NCBI RefSeq assembly: GCF_003148465.1
Contig: NZ_QGGI01000002.1
Span: 1-64,000 of the forward strand
Direction of reading: 5' to 3'
DNA length: 64,000 nt
DNA from: Oceanotoga teriensis
GTDB taxonomy: Bacteria > Thermotogota > Thermotogae > Petrotogales > Petrotogaceae
Below are positions 54,156 to 62,262 of the stretch, piece after piece. The notes below the pieces were generated by a model, which saw only the letters and a list, made by a program, of their open reading frames with translations, had not been told where the DNA came from and made no database searches. Numbering within the stretch: the first letter of the stretch is position 1; every line of letters begins with the position of its first letter. The translations under genes were made by a program, and so were the position numbers.

Positions 54156-54707
54156 ATGAATGAAAATAAATTTATACAACTTTTAAAAAAAGGCGATGAA
54201 AAAGCATTTGAGACATTGTATAATGAATATGCATCTAAAATATATGGTCTTTTAAGAAGTTATTTAAAAGAAGATGAAATTGAAGATGCACTTCAAGATG
54301 TTTATGTTAGAATATATAGAGGTATAAAAGGATTTAAACAAAGATCTAAACTTTCAACTTGGATATACAAAATAACAGTTAATACGGCTAAAAATTATTT
54401 AAAAAAACAAAAAAAGAATTATTTGTCACTTGATTTTAATTTAGAAAAAAATAAATTTACTTCTAAAGAAAATGTTGAAAAAGATGTTTTTGATGAAATT
54501 GATTATGAATTTATATTAAATTCTATAGAAAAATTACCACCTTTGGATAAAACTATAATAAAACTTAGAGATATAGAGGGATTATCATATTATGAAATAT
54601 CAAAAATAATTGATAAACCTGTTGGTACTGTTAAAAGTAGACTTCATTATTCAAGAAAAAAACTCCAAAAAATAATAGAGGAGGATCAAAATGAAGGAAA
54701 TGGATAA
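54156..54707 (+). CDS. ECF (extracytoplasmic function) sigma factor, 183 aa
   Basis: This is a group 4 sigma factor. Region 2 includes LYNEYASKIYGLLRSYLK and EIEDALQDVYVRIYRGIKGF near 25-62. Region 4 includes LRDIEGLSYYEISKIIDKP near 145 and GTVKSRLHYSRKKLQ. The length is typical. AGGAGTGG precedes the ATG. It overlaps a small gene and shares a unit with an RseC-like gene, as rpoE does in proteobacteria, which suggests an envelope or redox stress regulon; this is inferred. Confidence 0.9.
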   Translation: MNENKFIQLLKKGDEKAFETLYNEYASKIYGLLRSYLKEDEIEDALQDVYVRIYRGIKGFKQRSKLSTWIYKITVNTAKNYLKKQKKNYLSLDFNLEKNKFTSKENVEKDVFDEIDYEFILNSIEKLPPLDKTIIKLRDIEGLSYYEISKIIDKPVGTVKSRLHYSRKKLQKIIEEDQNEGNG

Positions 54708-54879
54708 TTATCTTAATGATTATTTGGATGGTAAAATAAATATAAAAGATTTAAATAATAGATGTCAAAAAACTATAATAGTTTATAAAAAAGCTCTTGA
54801 AAAATATTTTGAATGTCAAAATATTGATACAATAAGTAGAGTTAGACAAAAAATGCATTTAAAAAAATATGAGGAGTGA
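54691..54879 (+). CDS. Small protein between ECF sigma and RseC genes, possible sigma regulator, 62 aa
   Basis: I do not recognise this protein. It is short, soluble and charged, with a predicted helix-rich body starting MDNYLNDYLDGKINIKDL, a form resembling the N terminus of some anti-sigma factors. It has two Cys (about residues 28 and 45) but no HxxxCxxC zinc motif and no membrane segment. GAGGAGG lies inside the end of the sigma gene, seven bases before the ATG, and the two genes overlap by 17 bases. Position makes it the best candidate for a cognate regulator. Confidence 0.6.
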   Translation: MKEMDNYLNDYLDGKINIKDLNNRCQKTIIVYKKALEKYFECQNIDTISRVRQKMHLKKYEE

Positions 54880-54884
54880 AAAAA

Positions 54885-55316
54885 ATGACTGAAATGATGA
54901 CTGTTATAGATATGGATTCAAATTATGTTTATTTAAATACCAATAGAGCAGGCGAATGTTCTGAATGTTCTTTGCACGGAGCTTGTAATATAACTGGAAC
55001 TCCAGATTTGAAATTAAGAGCATTAAAAAACAAATCTGTGAATTTAAAAGAAGGAGATATTGTTTTAGTTGAACTACCAAAAGTTTCTGTTTCAAAATTA
55101 TCTTTTTTGGTATATGGAATACCTTTGATAATATTTATGGCAATATCTATAATATTAAATATTATAGGTTTTTCAGATATATTGTCTTTCTTGATAGGGT
55201 TTTCTACAATGCTCTTGACTTATGTGATAATAGGAATATATGATAAGAAAAAATTAAAGGATAAATATTTACCTAAAATAATTGAAAAAAAAGACATAAT
55301 ATTACCTGAAAAATAA
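54885..55316 (+). CDS. RseC/MucC-family membrane protein, 143 aa
   Basis: RseC/MucC-type proteins act in sigma-E control or in reducing SoxR, and a related domain is found in RnfC-associated systems. The N-terminal cytoplasmic domain has the Cys cluster CSECSLHGACNI near residue 22, which may hold an Fe-S cluster. Two membrane helices span about 68-90 and 95-115, and a short basic tail follows. ATG at 54885 follows GAGGAG; an in-frame GTG nine bases earlier overlaps that site. It belongs to the ECF sigma unit, and a long hairpin follows. Confidence 0.82.
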   Translation: MTEMMTVIDMDSNYVYLNTNRAGECSECSLHGACNITGTPDLKLRALKNKSVNLKEGDIVLVELPKVSVSKLSFLVYGIPLIIFMAISIILNIIGFSDILSFLIGFSTMLLTYVIIGIYDKKKLKDKYLPKIIEKKDIILPEK

Positions 55317-55326
55317 TTCATAATCT

Positions 55327-55385
55327 AAAAATACCTGTAAAACACTTATTTTTTAACAAAAAATATTTACAGGTATTTTTTTTAA
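55327..55385 (+). terminator. Terminator of the ECF sigma unit
   Basis: A 15-bp stem, AAAAATACCTGTAAA (55327-55341) with TTTACAGGTATTTTT (55366-55380), has a 24-base loop and is followed by more T. Confidence 0.8.
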
Positions 55386-55594
55386 ACTAATTTTTAAAAA
55401 ATGAAATATTTTTCTTGAAAAAAATTTCATGCGGTTGAATATTATTCATATATTAAACAATAATTACCTCTAATTCTTCTTATTTTCTTCACATAATAGT
55501 AAACAAGACTTTTATTTTTAAGTTAAAAGTTCTAAAATAGTTGTGTAAAGAATTTATCCCAACAACGATAATAATTCTCAGGGAGGTTATTAGT

Positions 55595-56872
55595 ATGAGC
55601 CTTTATGAAAATGCTGTAAGACAATTTAATAAAGCAGCGGACATCATGGATTTAAATCAGGATATGAGAGATGTTTTAATTCATCCAAAGAGAGAATTAA
55701 CAGTTAATTTCCCAGTTAGAATGGATGATGGATCTGTAAAAGTATTTACAGGTCATAGAGTACAGCACAATGTTGCAAGAGGACCAGCAAAAGGTGGTAT
55801 AAGATTCCATCCAAATGTTGATCTTGATGAAGTAAAAGCACTTGCTTTTTGGATGACTTGGAAAGCAGCCGTAGTTGATATACCATATGGTGGAGGAAAA
55901 GGTGGAATTACAGTAGATCCAAGAAATTTATCAGATGGTGAACTTGAAAGATTATCAAGAAGATTCTTTTCCGAAATTCAGATAATAATAGGGGAAGATA
56001 AGGATATTCCAGCACCAGATGTTAATACAAATGGTCAGGTAATGGCATGGTTTATGGATACATATTCTATGAATGTAGGACATACTGCTTTAGGAATAGT
56101 TACAGGTAAACCTTTAGAAATTGGAGGTTCACTCGGAAGAACTGAAGCAACTGGAAGAGGTGTTAGAATATGTATTGAAGAAGGAGCAAATTATTTAAGA
56201 AAAAATGGAAAATGTAATAAAGAAAACAAAGATATAAAAGTAGCAATTCATGGTTATGGAAATGTTGCATCATACGCAGCCATTTTAACTGTAGAAGAAG
56301 TTGGAATGAAAGTTGTTGCAATATGTGATATAACAGGTGGTTTATATAAAGAAGAAGGATTCTCAGCAGAAGAATTAAAAGATTTACAAGAAAAAGTTCT
56401 TTCAAGAAAAGCAGGAATATGTGATGTACATGATGGAAAATATAAAGTAATAACTAATGAAGAATTAATTTCTTTAGACGTAGATATATTGGCTCCAGCT
56501 GCTATGGAAAATACCATTACAGCTGCAAATGCAGATAATGTTAAAGCTAAATTAATAGTTGAAGGAGCTAATGGACCAATAACTCCAGAAGCTGATGAAA
56601 TATTGTTAGAAAAAGGTGTATTTATAGTACCAGATTTCCTTGCGAATGCAGGAGGAGTTACAGTATCTTACTTTGAATGGGTTCAGGGATTACAATGGAA
56701 TTTCTGGGAATTAGAAGATGTTAGAAAAGCTTTACATAGAAAAATGAAAAAGGCTTTTTATGATGTCATAGATACAATGGAAAAATATAAAATAGATATG
56801 AGATCTGCAGCTTATGTTATAGCAATTGAGAGAGTTGCTACAGCGACAAAATTGAGAGGAATATATCCTTGA
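55595..56872 (+). CDS. gdhA: Glutamate dehydrogenase, 425 aa
   Basis: This enzyme interconverts glutamate and 2-oxoglutarate with ammonia. The catalytic and substrate motifs VARGPAKGGIRFHP near 62 and DIPYGGGKGGITVDP near 95 are present. PAPDVNTNGQVMAW is near 143 and the dinucleotide-binding VAIHGYGNVASYAA is near 214. The length and motifs fit the hexameric GdhA group common in thermophiles and anaerobes. ATG at 55595 with GGGAGG upstream is chosen over a TTG 54 bases earlier. Monocistronic, with a strong terminator. Confidence 0.95.
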   Translation: MSLYENAVRQFNKAADIMDLNQDMRDVLIHPKRELTVNFPVRMDDGSVKVFTGHRVQHNVARGPAKGGIRFHPNVDLDEVKALAFWMTWKAAVVDIPYGGGKGGITVDPRNLSDGELERLSRRFFSEIQIIIGEDKDIPAPDVNTNGQVMAWFMDTYSMNVGHTALGIVTGKPLEIGGSLGRTEATGRGVRICIEEGANYLRKNGKCNKENKDIKVAIHGYGNVASYAAILTVEEVGMKVVAICDITGGLYKEEGFSAEELKDLQEKVLSRKAGICDVHDGKYKVITNEELISLDVDILAPAAMENTITAANADNVKAKLIVEGANGPITPEADEILLEKGVFIVPDFLANAGGVTVSYFEWVQGLQWNFWELEDVRKALHRKMKKAFYDVIDTMEKYKIDMRSAAYVIAIERVATATKLRGIYP

Positions 56873-56880
56873 TGAAAATA

Positions 56881-56914
56881 AAAAAAGGTTCCGAGTAATC
56901 GGAACCTTTTTTTA
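56881..56914 (+). terminator. Terminator after gdhA
   Basis: The 13-bp stem AAAAAAGGTTCCG (56881-56893) pairs with CGGAACCTTTTTT (56900-56912), and further T follow. Confidence 0.92.
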
Positions 56915-57018
56915 TTGAAAAAATAATAATTTTATGATAAAATAACTTGTTGCATTTTTTTACAAAAAATTAATGAGTAAACTTAAAATTAAATTATAAT
57001 TATAAAGGAGAATCAAAA

Positions 57019-57444
57019 ATGGCTTATACTTTAATCTCTGTTTTGGCTAATCTCATTATAGGATTTTTTTTAACTAATATTTATTATTGGTTACCATCGG
57101 TTTTAATTGGTTCTTTAGTACTTTTGATGGCATATAAATTTGATATTAAAGATAAAATGATAAATATGCTTTTATTTGTGTCAGTTATGTTTAGTTTTTT
57201 TGGCTATATACAATCAGTAGATGTATCTATGTTTTTTTTATTGATGAATATATCAGCTTTAATATATTCTATAAGTATTAAAATAGAAAAAAGATTTATA
57301 CTAATAATTTCTTGGGGATTAAATGCTTATGGAATGGGAAGTCTTGTGGCTTCTTTAAGAAATAATAATATTGGTATTATAATAGGTGTAATTATATTTA
57401 TAATAGGAATAAGAGATTTATTTTCAACAAAAAAGGTGGGTTAA
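57019..57444 (+). CDS. Small polytopic membrane protein of unknown function, 141 aa
   Basis: I do not recognise this protein. It has about five or six hydrophobic helices (near 5-22, 24-40, 48-66, 68-86, 92-108 and 115-133) joined by very short loops, which leaves little soluble sequence. AAAGGAG precedes the ATG. It is directly upstream of purB, with two bases between the stop and the purB ATG, so it is cotranscribed with purB-purA, but nothing shows a purine-related role. Confidence 0.6.
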   Translation: MAYTLISVLANLIIGFFLTNIYYWLPSVLIGSLVLLMAYKFDIKDKMINMLLFVSVMFSFFGYIQSVDVSMFFLLMNISALIYSISIKIEKRFILIISWGLNAYGMGSLVASLRNNNIGIIIGVIIFIIGIRDLFSTKKVG

Positions 57445-57446
57445 AT

Positions 57447-58739
57447 ATGATTGAAAGATATGCGCTATCTCCAATAAAAGATATTTGGGGATTAAAGCAG
57501 CAATATGAAAGATGGTTAGAAGTTGAACTTGCAGTTATTGAAGCATTTGAAGATTTTAATCAAGCACCAAAAGGAACTTCAGAAAAAATAAGAAAAAAAG
57601 CTTCGATAGATGTAGAAAAAATTCTTGAGATTGAAAAAGTAGTAGATCATGATGTAATTGCTTTTATAAAAGGAGTTACTGATGAAATGGGAGATGAAGC
57701 AAGATATTTTCATAAAGGACTTACTTCATCTGATATTGTTGATACTTCTTGGGCATTAGCCATGAAAAGAGCAGGCGAAATGATAATTCGTGAATATGAA
57801 AAGTTTATAGATGTACTCAAAAAAAAAGCTTTGATGTACAAAAATACTATTACAGTTGGAAGAACTCATGGTATTCATGCTGAACCTACATCTTTTGGAT
57901 TAAAATTACTTTCATTTTTAGCAGAATCCGAAAGAAATATGGAAAGGTTAAAAAAATCAATATATCAAGTATCACAAGGTAAATTGAGTGGAGCGGTTGG
58001 AAATTACGCTAATATATCTCCTGAGGTAGAAAAAGTAGCTCTTGAAAAACTTGGATTAAGAGCAACCAAAGTTTCTACACAAATTGTTCCAAGGGATATA
58101 CATGCAGAATTTTTAAACGCTCTTTCTTTTTTAGGAAGTGGATTAGAGAGATTAGCAACTGAAATAAGACATTTACAGAAGACAGAAGTTTTAGAAGTTC
58201 AAGAACCATTTAAAAAAGGGCAAAGAGGTTCTTCAGCTATGCCACATAAAAAAAATCCTATAATATGTGAAAGAATAACAGGAATGGCAAGAATGTTAAG
58301 ATCATATACAATAACTGGTTATGAAAATATAGTTTTGTGGCATGAAAGAGATATTTCTCATTCATCGGCAGAAAGAGTATTTATTCCAGATGCATGTATG
58401 ACCGCATATTATATAACAAATAAGGCAATATACTTGATAAAAAATTTAGTTGTAAATGAAGATAGAATGTTAGAAACATTTGAACGTTCATATAATCTTG
58501 TATATTCTCAAAGAGTCCTTTTAGGGTTAATAGAAAAAGGAATGTCAAGAGAAAATGCTTATAAACTTGTTCAAAAAAATGCTTTATATGCTTGGGAAAA
58601 TAGAAAAGATTTTAAACAAGTGATAAAAGAGGAATCTGAAATAAATACAAAAATGAATTCAGATGAAATAAATGAATTATTTTCAAATAATTACTTCTTA
58701 AGAAATATAGAAGAAATATATAAAAGATTTGATTTTTAG
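57447..58739 (+). CDS. purB: Adenylosuccinate lyase, 430 aa
   Basis: This fumarase/aspartase-superfamily enzyme cleaves SAICAR and adenylosuccinate in purine synthesis. The signature GSSAMPHKKNPIICERITG is near residue 262, and the first conserved region with TSSDIVDTSWALAM is near 88. TVGRTHGIHAEPTSFG near 136 carries the general-acid His. The length is typical. The ribosome site AAAGGTGG lies inside the preceding gene. purA follows after 12 bases, giving the last two steps of AMP synthesis in one unit. Confidence 0.95.
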   Translation: MIERYALSPIKDIWGLKQQYERWLEVELAVIEAFEDFNQAPKGTSEKIRKKASIDVEKILEIEKVVDHDVIAFIKGVTDEMGDEARYFHKGLTSSDIVDTSWALAMKRAGEMIIREYEKFIDVLKKKALMYKNTITVGRTHGIHAEPTSFGLKLLSFLAESERNMERLKKSIYQVSQGKLSGAVGNYANISPEVEKVALEKLGLRATKVSTQIVPRDIHAEFLNALSFLGSGLERLATEIRHLQKTEVLEVQEPFKKGQRGSSAMPHKKNPIICERITGMARMLRSYTITGYENIVLWHERDISHSSAERVFIPDACMTAYYITNKAIYLIKNLVVNEDRMLETFERSYNLVYSQRVLLGLIEKGMSRENAYKLVQKNALYAWENRKDFKQVIKEESEINTKMNSDEINELFSNNYFLRNIEEIYKRFDF

Positions 58740-58751
58740 GAGGGTACTTCT

Positions 58752-60005
58752 ATGAAAAAAGTAGCTATAGTAGGATCGCAATGGGGCGATGAAGGAAAAG
58801 GAAAGGTAGTAAATTATTTTTCATCAGATTTTGAATGGATAGTGAGATTTTCAGGTGGTTCGAATGCAGGACATACTATATATCATAAAGGTAAGAAATA
58901 TGTAAATCATCTTTTACCTTCAATAGTTCCTGACTCTGATTCTAAAGGTTTTTTAGGTGCAGGAATGGTTATAGATCTTGAACAACTAATAAAAGAATTA
59001 AATGTTCTTGAAAATGATTTTCCAGGGATATCTTCAAAATTTTATATAGATCTTGAAGCTTTTATAGTTTTACCTTGGCATAAAGAAGAAGACGAATTAA
59101 TTGAAAGTATGAGAAGAGAACCTATAGGAACTACAAAGAGAGGAATAGGTCCTGCATATACAGATAAAGTATCAAGAGAGGGTATAAAATTATATCATAT
59201 ATTTGATGATGAGGTTTTAAAATCCAGACTTGAAGATATATACTATCTCAAAAATAATATTTATTCTGGAAGAATAAAAAATAATGCAAAAGATACATAT
59301 GAATATCTTTTAAAACAAAGAGAAGATTTAAAGAAATTAAAAGTAAATTATGCAAGTGCAGTTGAAATGGGAAATGTTTTTAGAAGTACATCAGTATTAT
59401 TCGAAGGCGCACAGGGAGTTCTTCTCGATCTTGATTTTGGTACATATCCTTTTGTAACTTCAGGAGCTTGTATGGCCCATGGAGTTTCATCTGTTGGTTT
59501 TTCAACATTTGAACTTGATGAAGTATACGGCGTTTTAAAAGCTTATACTACAAGAGTGGGAGAAGGTCCATTTCCAACAGAATTATTTGGTGAAGAAGCA
59601 GATAAGATGAGAAAGCTTGGAAATGAATTTGGAGCTACTACTGGTAGACCAAGAAGAGTAGGATGGTTGGACTTACCGGCTATGAGATATGCGAAAATAA
59701 GATCAGGATTAACTTCTATTGTAATTACAAAGGCTGATGTATTAAATGGATATGACAAAATAAAAGTTTGTACATCTTATGAAGTTGATGGAGAAGTGAA
59801 AGATATACCTTCATCTTCGGCTGATTTTTTTAAGGCAAAACCAATTTATGAAGAACTTGACGGTTGGCAAAATACAAATGAGGTTAATTTTTTGAAATAT
59901 ATGACTTATATTGAAGAAAACACAGGTATAAAAATTGATTATATATCTTATGGTCCAAAAACAGAGGAAATGTGTTCAAAAAATAGTTTAATTCTTGATA
60001 TGTAA
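58752..60005 (+). CDS. purA: Adenylosuccinate synthetase, 417 aa
   Basis: This enzyme makes adenylosuccinate from IMP, aspartate and GTP. The P-loop-like motif VGSQWGDEGKGKVVNYF lies at the N terminus with catalytic Asp and Lys. NAGHTI near 37 and GTTKRGIGPAYTDKVSREG near 122 are conserved, as is TTGRPRRVGWLDLPAMRYA near 300. It is slightly shorter than the typical 430 residues. AGGAGGG precedes the ATG. It ends the purB-purA unit at a strong terminator. Confidence 0.95.
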   Translation: MKKVAIVGSQWGDEGKGKVVNYFSSDFEWIVRFSGGSNAGHTIYHKGKKYVNHLLPSIVPDSDSKGFLGAGMVIDLEQLIKELNVLENDFPGISSKFYIDLEAFIVLPWHKEEDELIESMRREPIGTTKRGIGPAYTDKVSREGIKLYHIFDDEVLKSRLEDIYYLKNNIYSGRIKNNAKDTYEYLLKQREDLKKLKVNYASAVEMGNVFRSTSVLFEGAQGVLLDLDFGTYPFVTSGACMAHGVSSVGFSTFELDEVYGVLKAYTTRVGEGPFPTELFGEEADKMRKLGNEFGATTGRPRRVGWLDLPAMRYAKIRSGLTSIVITKADVLNGYDKIKVCTSYEVDGEVKDIPSSSADFFKAKPIYEELDGWQNTNEVNFLKYMTYIEENTGIKIDYISYGPKTEEMCSKNSLILDM

Positions 60006-60008
60006 TTT

Positions 60009-60037
60009 AATCGGGTCTTATGAGACCCGATTTTTTT
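60009..60037 (+). terminator. Terminator after purA
   Basis: The ten-bp stem AATCGGGTCT (60009-60018) pairs with AGACCCGATT (60023-60032) around a TATG loop, followed by a T-run. Confidence 0.92.
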
Positions 60038-60093
60038 ATATTTATTGTATAATTAAATAGAGTATTTTTATATTAAAATATAAAAATTAAATT

Positions 60094-60153
60094 AAGGAGG
60101 GAAGACGTTATATAAGACTATAATAGTTATTAAGTTTATATAACGGCGTATTT
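60094..60153 (+). promoter_or_regulatory. Distant Shine-Dalgarno with intervening hairpin before nnr
   Basis: A strong ribosome site AAGGAGGG (60094-60101) lies 52 bases before the nnr ATG, and none is closer. Between them a perfect 10-bp inverted repeat, CGTTATATAA (60106-60115) with TTATATAACG (60136-60145), can fold out about 40 bases. That would leave only about 12 unpaired bases between site and start. No start codon follows the site at normal distance. The looped geometry is inferred from the sequence; T4 gene 38 is a known precedent for this kind of arrangement. Confidence 0.6.
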
Positions 60154-61593
60154 ATGTATATTTTAGATTCTGAAGAAATTAAAAGAACAGATTTAAAAAC
60201 TATACAAACTGGAATAAAAGAAGAAACATTGATGGAACAAGCAGCTTTTTCAATTTATCAAATAATAAAAGATTTAAATCCTAAAAAAGTTATAGCAATA
60301 TGTGGTACTGGTAATAATGGTGGAGATGCTCTTGCGACTATAAGACTTTTAAAAAATTTTGGTATAAAAGCTGATGCTTATTTGAATGGTACTTATGAAA
60401 AATGTAGTCTTGGAATGAAAAAACAAATAGAAATAGCCAAGAATTATAATGTTAACTTTGTGGGAATTGAAAGCATAGGCGATTATGATATAATAATAGA
60501 CGGTTTAATTGGAAATGGCTTAAAAGGTGAATTGAGAGAAGATACCAAAATATTGATAGATAAATTAAATAATATAAATTGTAAAAAAATATCAGTTGAT
60601 ATACCTTCAGGAATATGTTCCGATACTGGAGAAATTATGGGAGATGCTTTTAAAGCTGATATAACAATAACTTTTGGGTATCTTAAAATAGGTCATATAA
60701 TGTACCCAGCAATTGATTATATAGGGAATTTAAAATTGGTAGAATTATCTTTTTTTAAAGAAAGATATACTAGAAAGCTCGTAAATGAAGAACAAGTAAA
60801 AAATTTTTTTCCTTTAAGAAAAGAGAATTCAAACAAATTCACTTATGGAAAAGTATGCATATTGGCTGGTAGTGTCCAATATCCGGGAGCTTCTGTTTTA
60901 ACAGCTTTAGGGGCAATAAAAAGTGGTGCAGGTATGGTTCAATTGATAACTCCAAATAGAACTGAAAGTATAATAAATATAGAACCATCTGTTATTTATC
61001 GAAGTTTAGATAAAGATTATTTTGAAAAAGAAGACTTAGAAATTATAAATAAAGACCTTAAAGCTGCAAATACTATAATAATTGGACCAGGTATAACAAA
61101 AAATTCAATAGAATTTGTTAATGAAATAATAGATAATTATACGGAGAAAAAAATAATATTAGATGCCGATGCTTTATATGCAATAAAAAATAAAAAACTT
61201 AGAAAAAATATTCTAATAACTCCTCATCCTGGAGAAATAAAAAAATTTACAGATCAAAAAATAAAGACTGTGTATGAAATAGAAGAATTAAGTAAAAATT
61301 TAAATTGCAATATTTTGTATAAAAATTCAACGAATATAATAACAGATTCCCAAAATACTTATTTTAATGTTTTGGGAGGAAGTTTTTTATCTAAAGGTGG
61401 AACTGGAGATCTTTTATCTGGCTTGATAGGAGGATTTTCAGCTCAAGGTTGTAATTTGATGGAATCTTCAATAATATCTACTTATATACTATATAAAACA
61501 GGAAGAAAGTTACAAGAAGAATATACATCAAATTATATGACTCCAATTTTGATATTAAATAACATATATAAAACAATTAAAGAGTTAATTTAA
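60154..61593 (+). CDS. nnr: Bifunctional NAD(P)H-hydrate epimerase/dehydratase, 479 aa
   Basis: This enzyme repairs damaged hydrated NAD(P)H. The N-terminal YjeF epimerase domain (about 1-205) has MEQAAF near 26, CGTGNNGGDALATIRLL near 50 and the Asp of DGLIGNG. The C-terminal ADP-dependent dehydratase domain (about 210-479) has YGKVCILAGSVQYPGASVL, LITPHPGEIKKF and the catalytic SKGGTGDLLSGLIGGFSAQG block near 425. The length is normal. The start at 60154 is fixed by homology, although its ribosome site is far away. thiN follows after eight bases. Confidence 0.93.
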   Translation: MYILDSEEIKRTDLKTIQTGIKEETLMEQAAFSIYQIIKDLNPKKVIAICGTGNNGGDALATIRLLKNFGIKADAYLNGTYEKCSLGMKKQIEIAKNYNVNFVGIESIGDYDIIIDGLIGNGLKGELREDTKILIDKLNNINCKKISVDIPSGICSDTGEIMGDAFKADITITFGYLKIGHIMYPAIDYIGNLKLVELSFFKERYTRKLVNEEQVKNFFPLRKENSNKFTYGKVCILAGSVQYPGASVLTALGAIKSGAGMVQLITPNRTESIINIEPSVIYRSLDKDYFEKEDLEIINKDLKAANTIIIGPGITKNSIEFVNEIIDNYTEKKIILDADALYAIKNKKLRKNILITPHPGEIKKFTDQKIKTVYEIEELSKNLNCNILYKNSTNIITDSQNTYFNVLGGSFLSKGGTGDLLSGLIGGFSAQGCNLMESSIISTYILYKTGRKLQEEYTSNYMTPILILNNIYKTIKELI

Positions 61594-61601
61594 GAAAGTA
61601 G

Positions 61602-62249
61602 GTGAAACAAATAATATATATAATATCTGGTGGTAATAATTATAGTTCTGATGATTTTTATTTAAAAAACATAAAAAAAGCAAATATAAATATAGCATGT
61701 GATTCTGGAATTAAAATATATAAAAAAATGAATTTTATTCCTGATTATTTAATAGGAGATATGGATTCAGCAAAGACTGAAGATATTGAATGGGCAAAAA
61801 AAAATAAAGTGAAAATATTAAAATATCCTTCTGAGAAAGATGAAATAGATACAGAATTAGCATTAATTTTAGCTAATGATTTACGAATTAAAGATGTAGT
61901 ACTTTCTAATGTCACAGGTACAAGAATAGATCAAACAATAGCTTCCATATATTTAATAGCAAAATATGATAATTTAAATGCTATCATAAGAGAAGAAAAC
62001 ATAGAAATAGGAATAATAAAAAGTAAAAAAACTTTAAAAGCAATAAAAGGTGAGACATGGTCTATAATACAAATCGGTGGTAAAGTAGAAGGTATAAGTT
62101 TAGTAGGTTTTAAGTATAAATTAAAAGATTATAATTTAGATGAATATACGCCTCTTGGAATAAGTAATGAAGCTATCTCTGATGAGGTTGAAATAGAGTT
62201 AAAAACTGGAAATATAGCTTATATTAGAACTATAGGTAAAAAAGCATAA
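61602..62249 (+). CDS. thiN: Thiamine pyrophosphokinase, 215 aa
   Basis: This enzyme transfers pyrophosphate from ATP to thiamine to make TPP. Family motifs are visible: IIYIISGGNN at the start, NIACDSGIKIYKKMNFIPDY near 30, IGDMDSAK near 51, EKDEIDTELAL near 77, and SNVTGTRIDQTIASI near 103 for substrate binding. The length fits. The start is uncertain: GTG at 61602 has only a weak site (GAAAG) before it, while AGGTG there would be well spaced for an ATA at 61611. No TPP riboswitch precedes it. Confidence 0.88.
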   Translation: MKQIIYIISGGNNYSSDDFYLKNIKKANINIACDSGIKIYKKMNFIPDYLIGDMDSAKTEDIEWAKKNKVKILKYPSEKDEIDTELALILANDLRIKDVVLSNVTGTRIDQTIASIYLIAKYDNLNAIIREENIEIGIIKSKKTLKAIKGETWSIIQIGGKVEGISLVGFKYKLKDYNLDEYTPLGISNEAISDEVEIELKTGNIAYIRTIGKKA

Positions 62250-62262
62250 TGGAGGTGGAATA

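Noticed and set aside
55541-55594. 18-residue N-terminal extension of glutamate dehydrogenase from a TTG, containing PTTIII, as a possible leader or presequence
   Set aside because: There is no ribosome site before the TTG, and a strong GGGAGG site precedes the ATG at 55595 where family homology starts.
60035-60153. Small gene using the AAGGAGGG site before nnr
   Set aside because: No ATG, GTG or TTG lies at a usable distance, and stop codons follow at once in the possible frames.
61564-61601. TPP riboswitch before thiN
   Set aside because: Only eight bases separate nnr and thiN, and no CTGAGA/ACCTGA elements are present.
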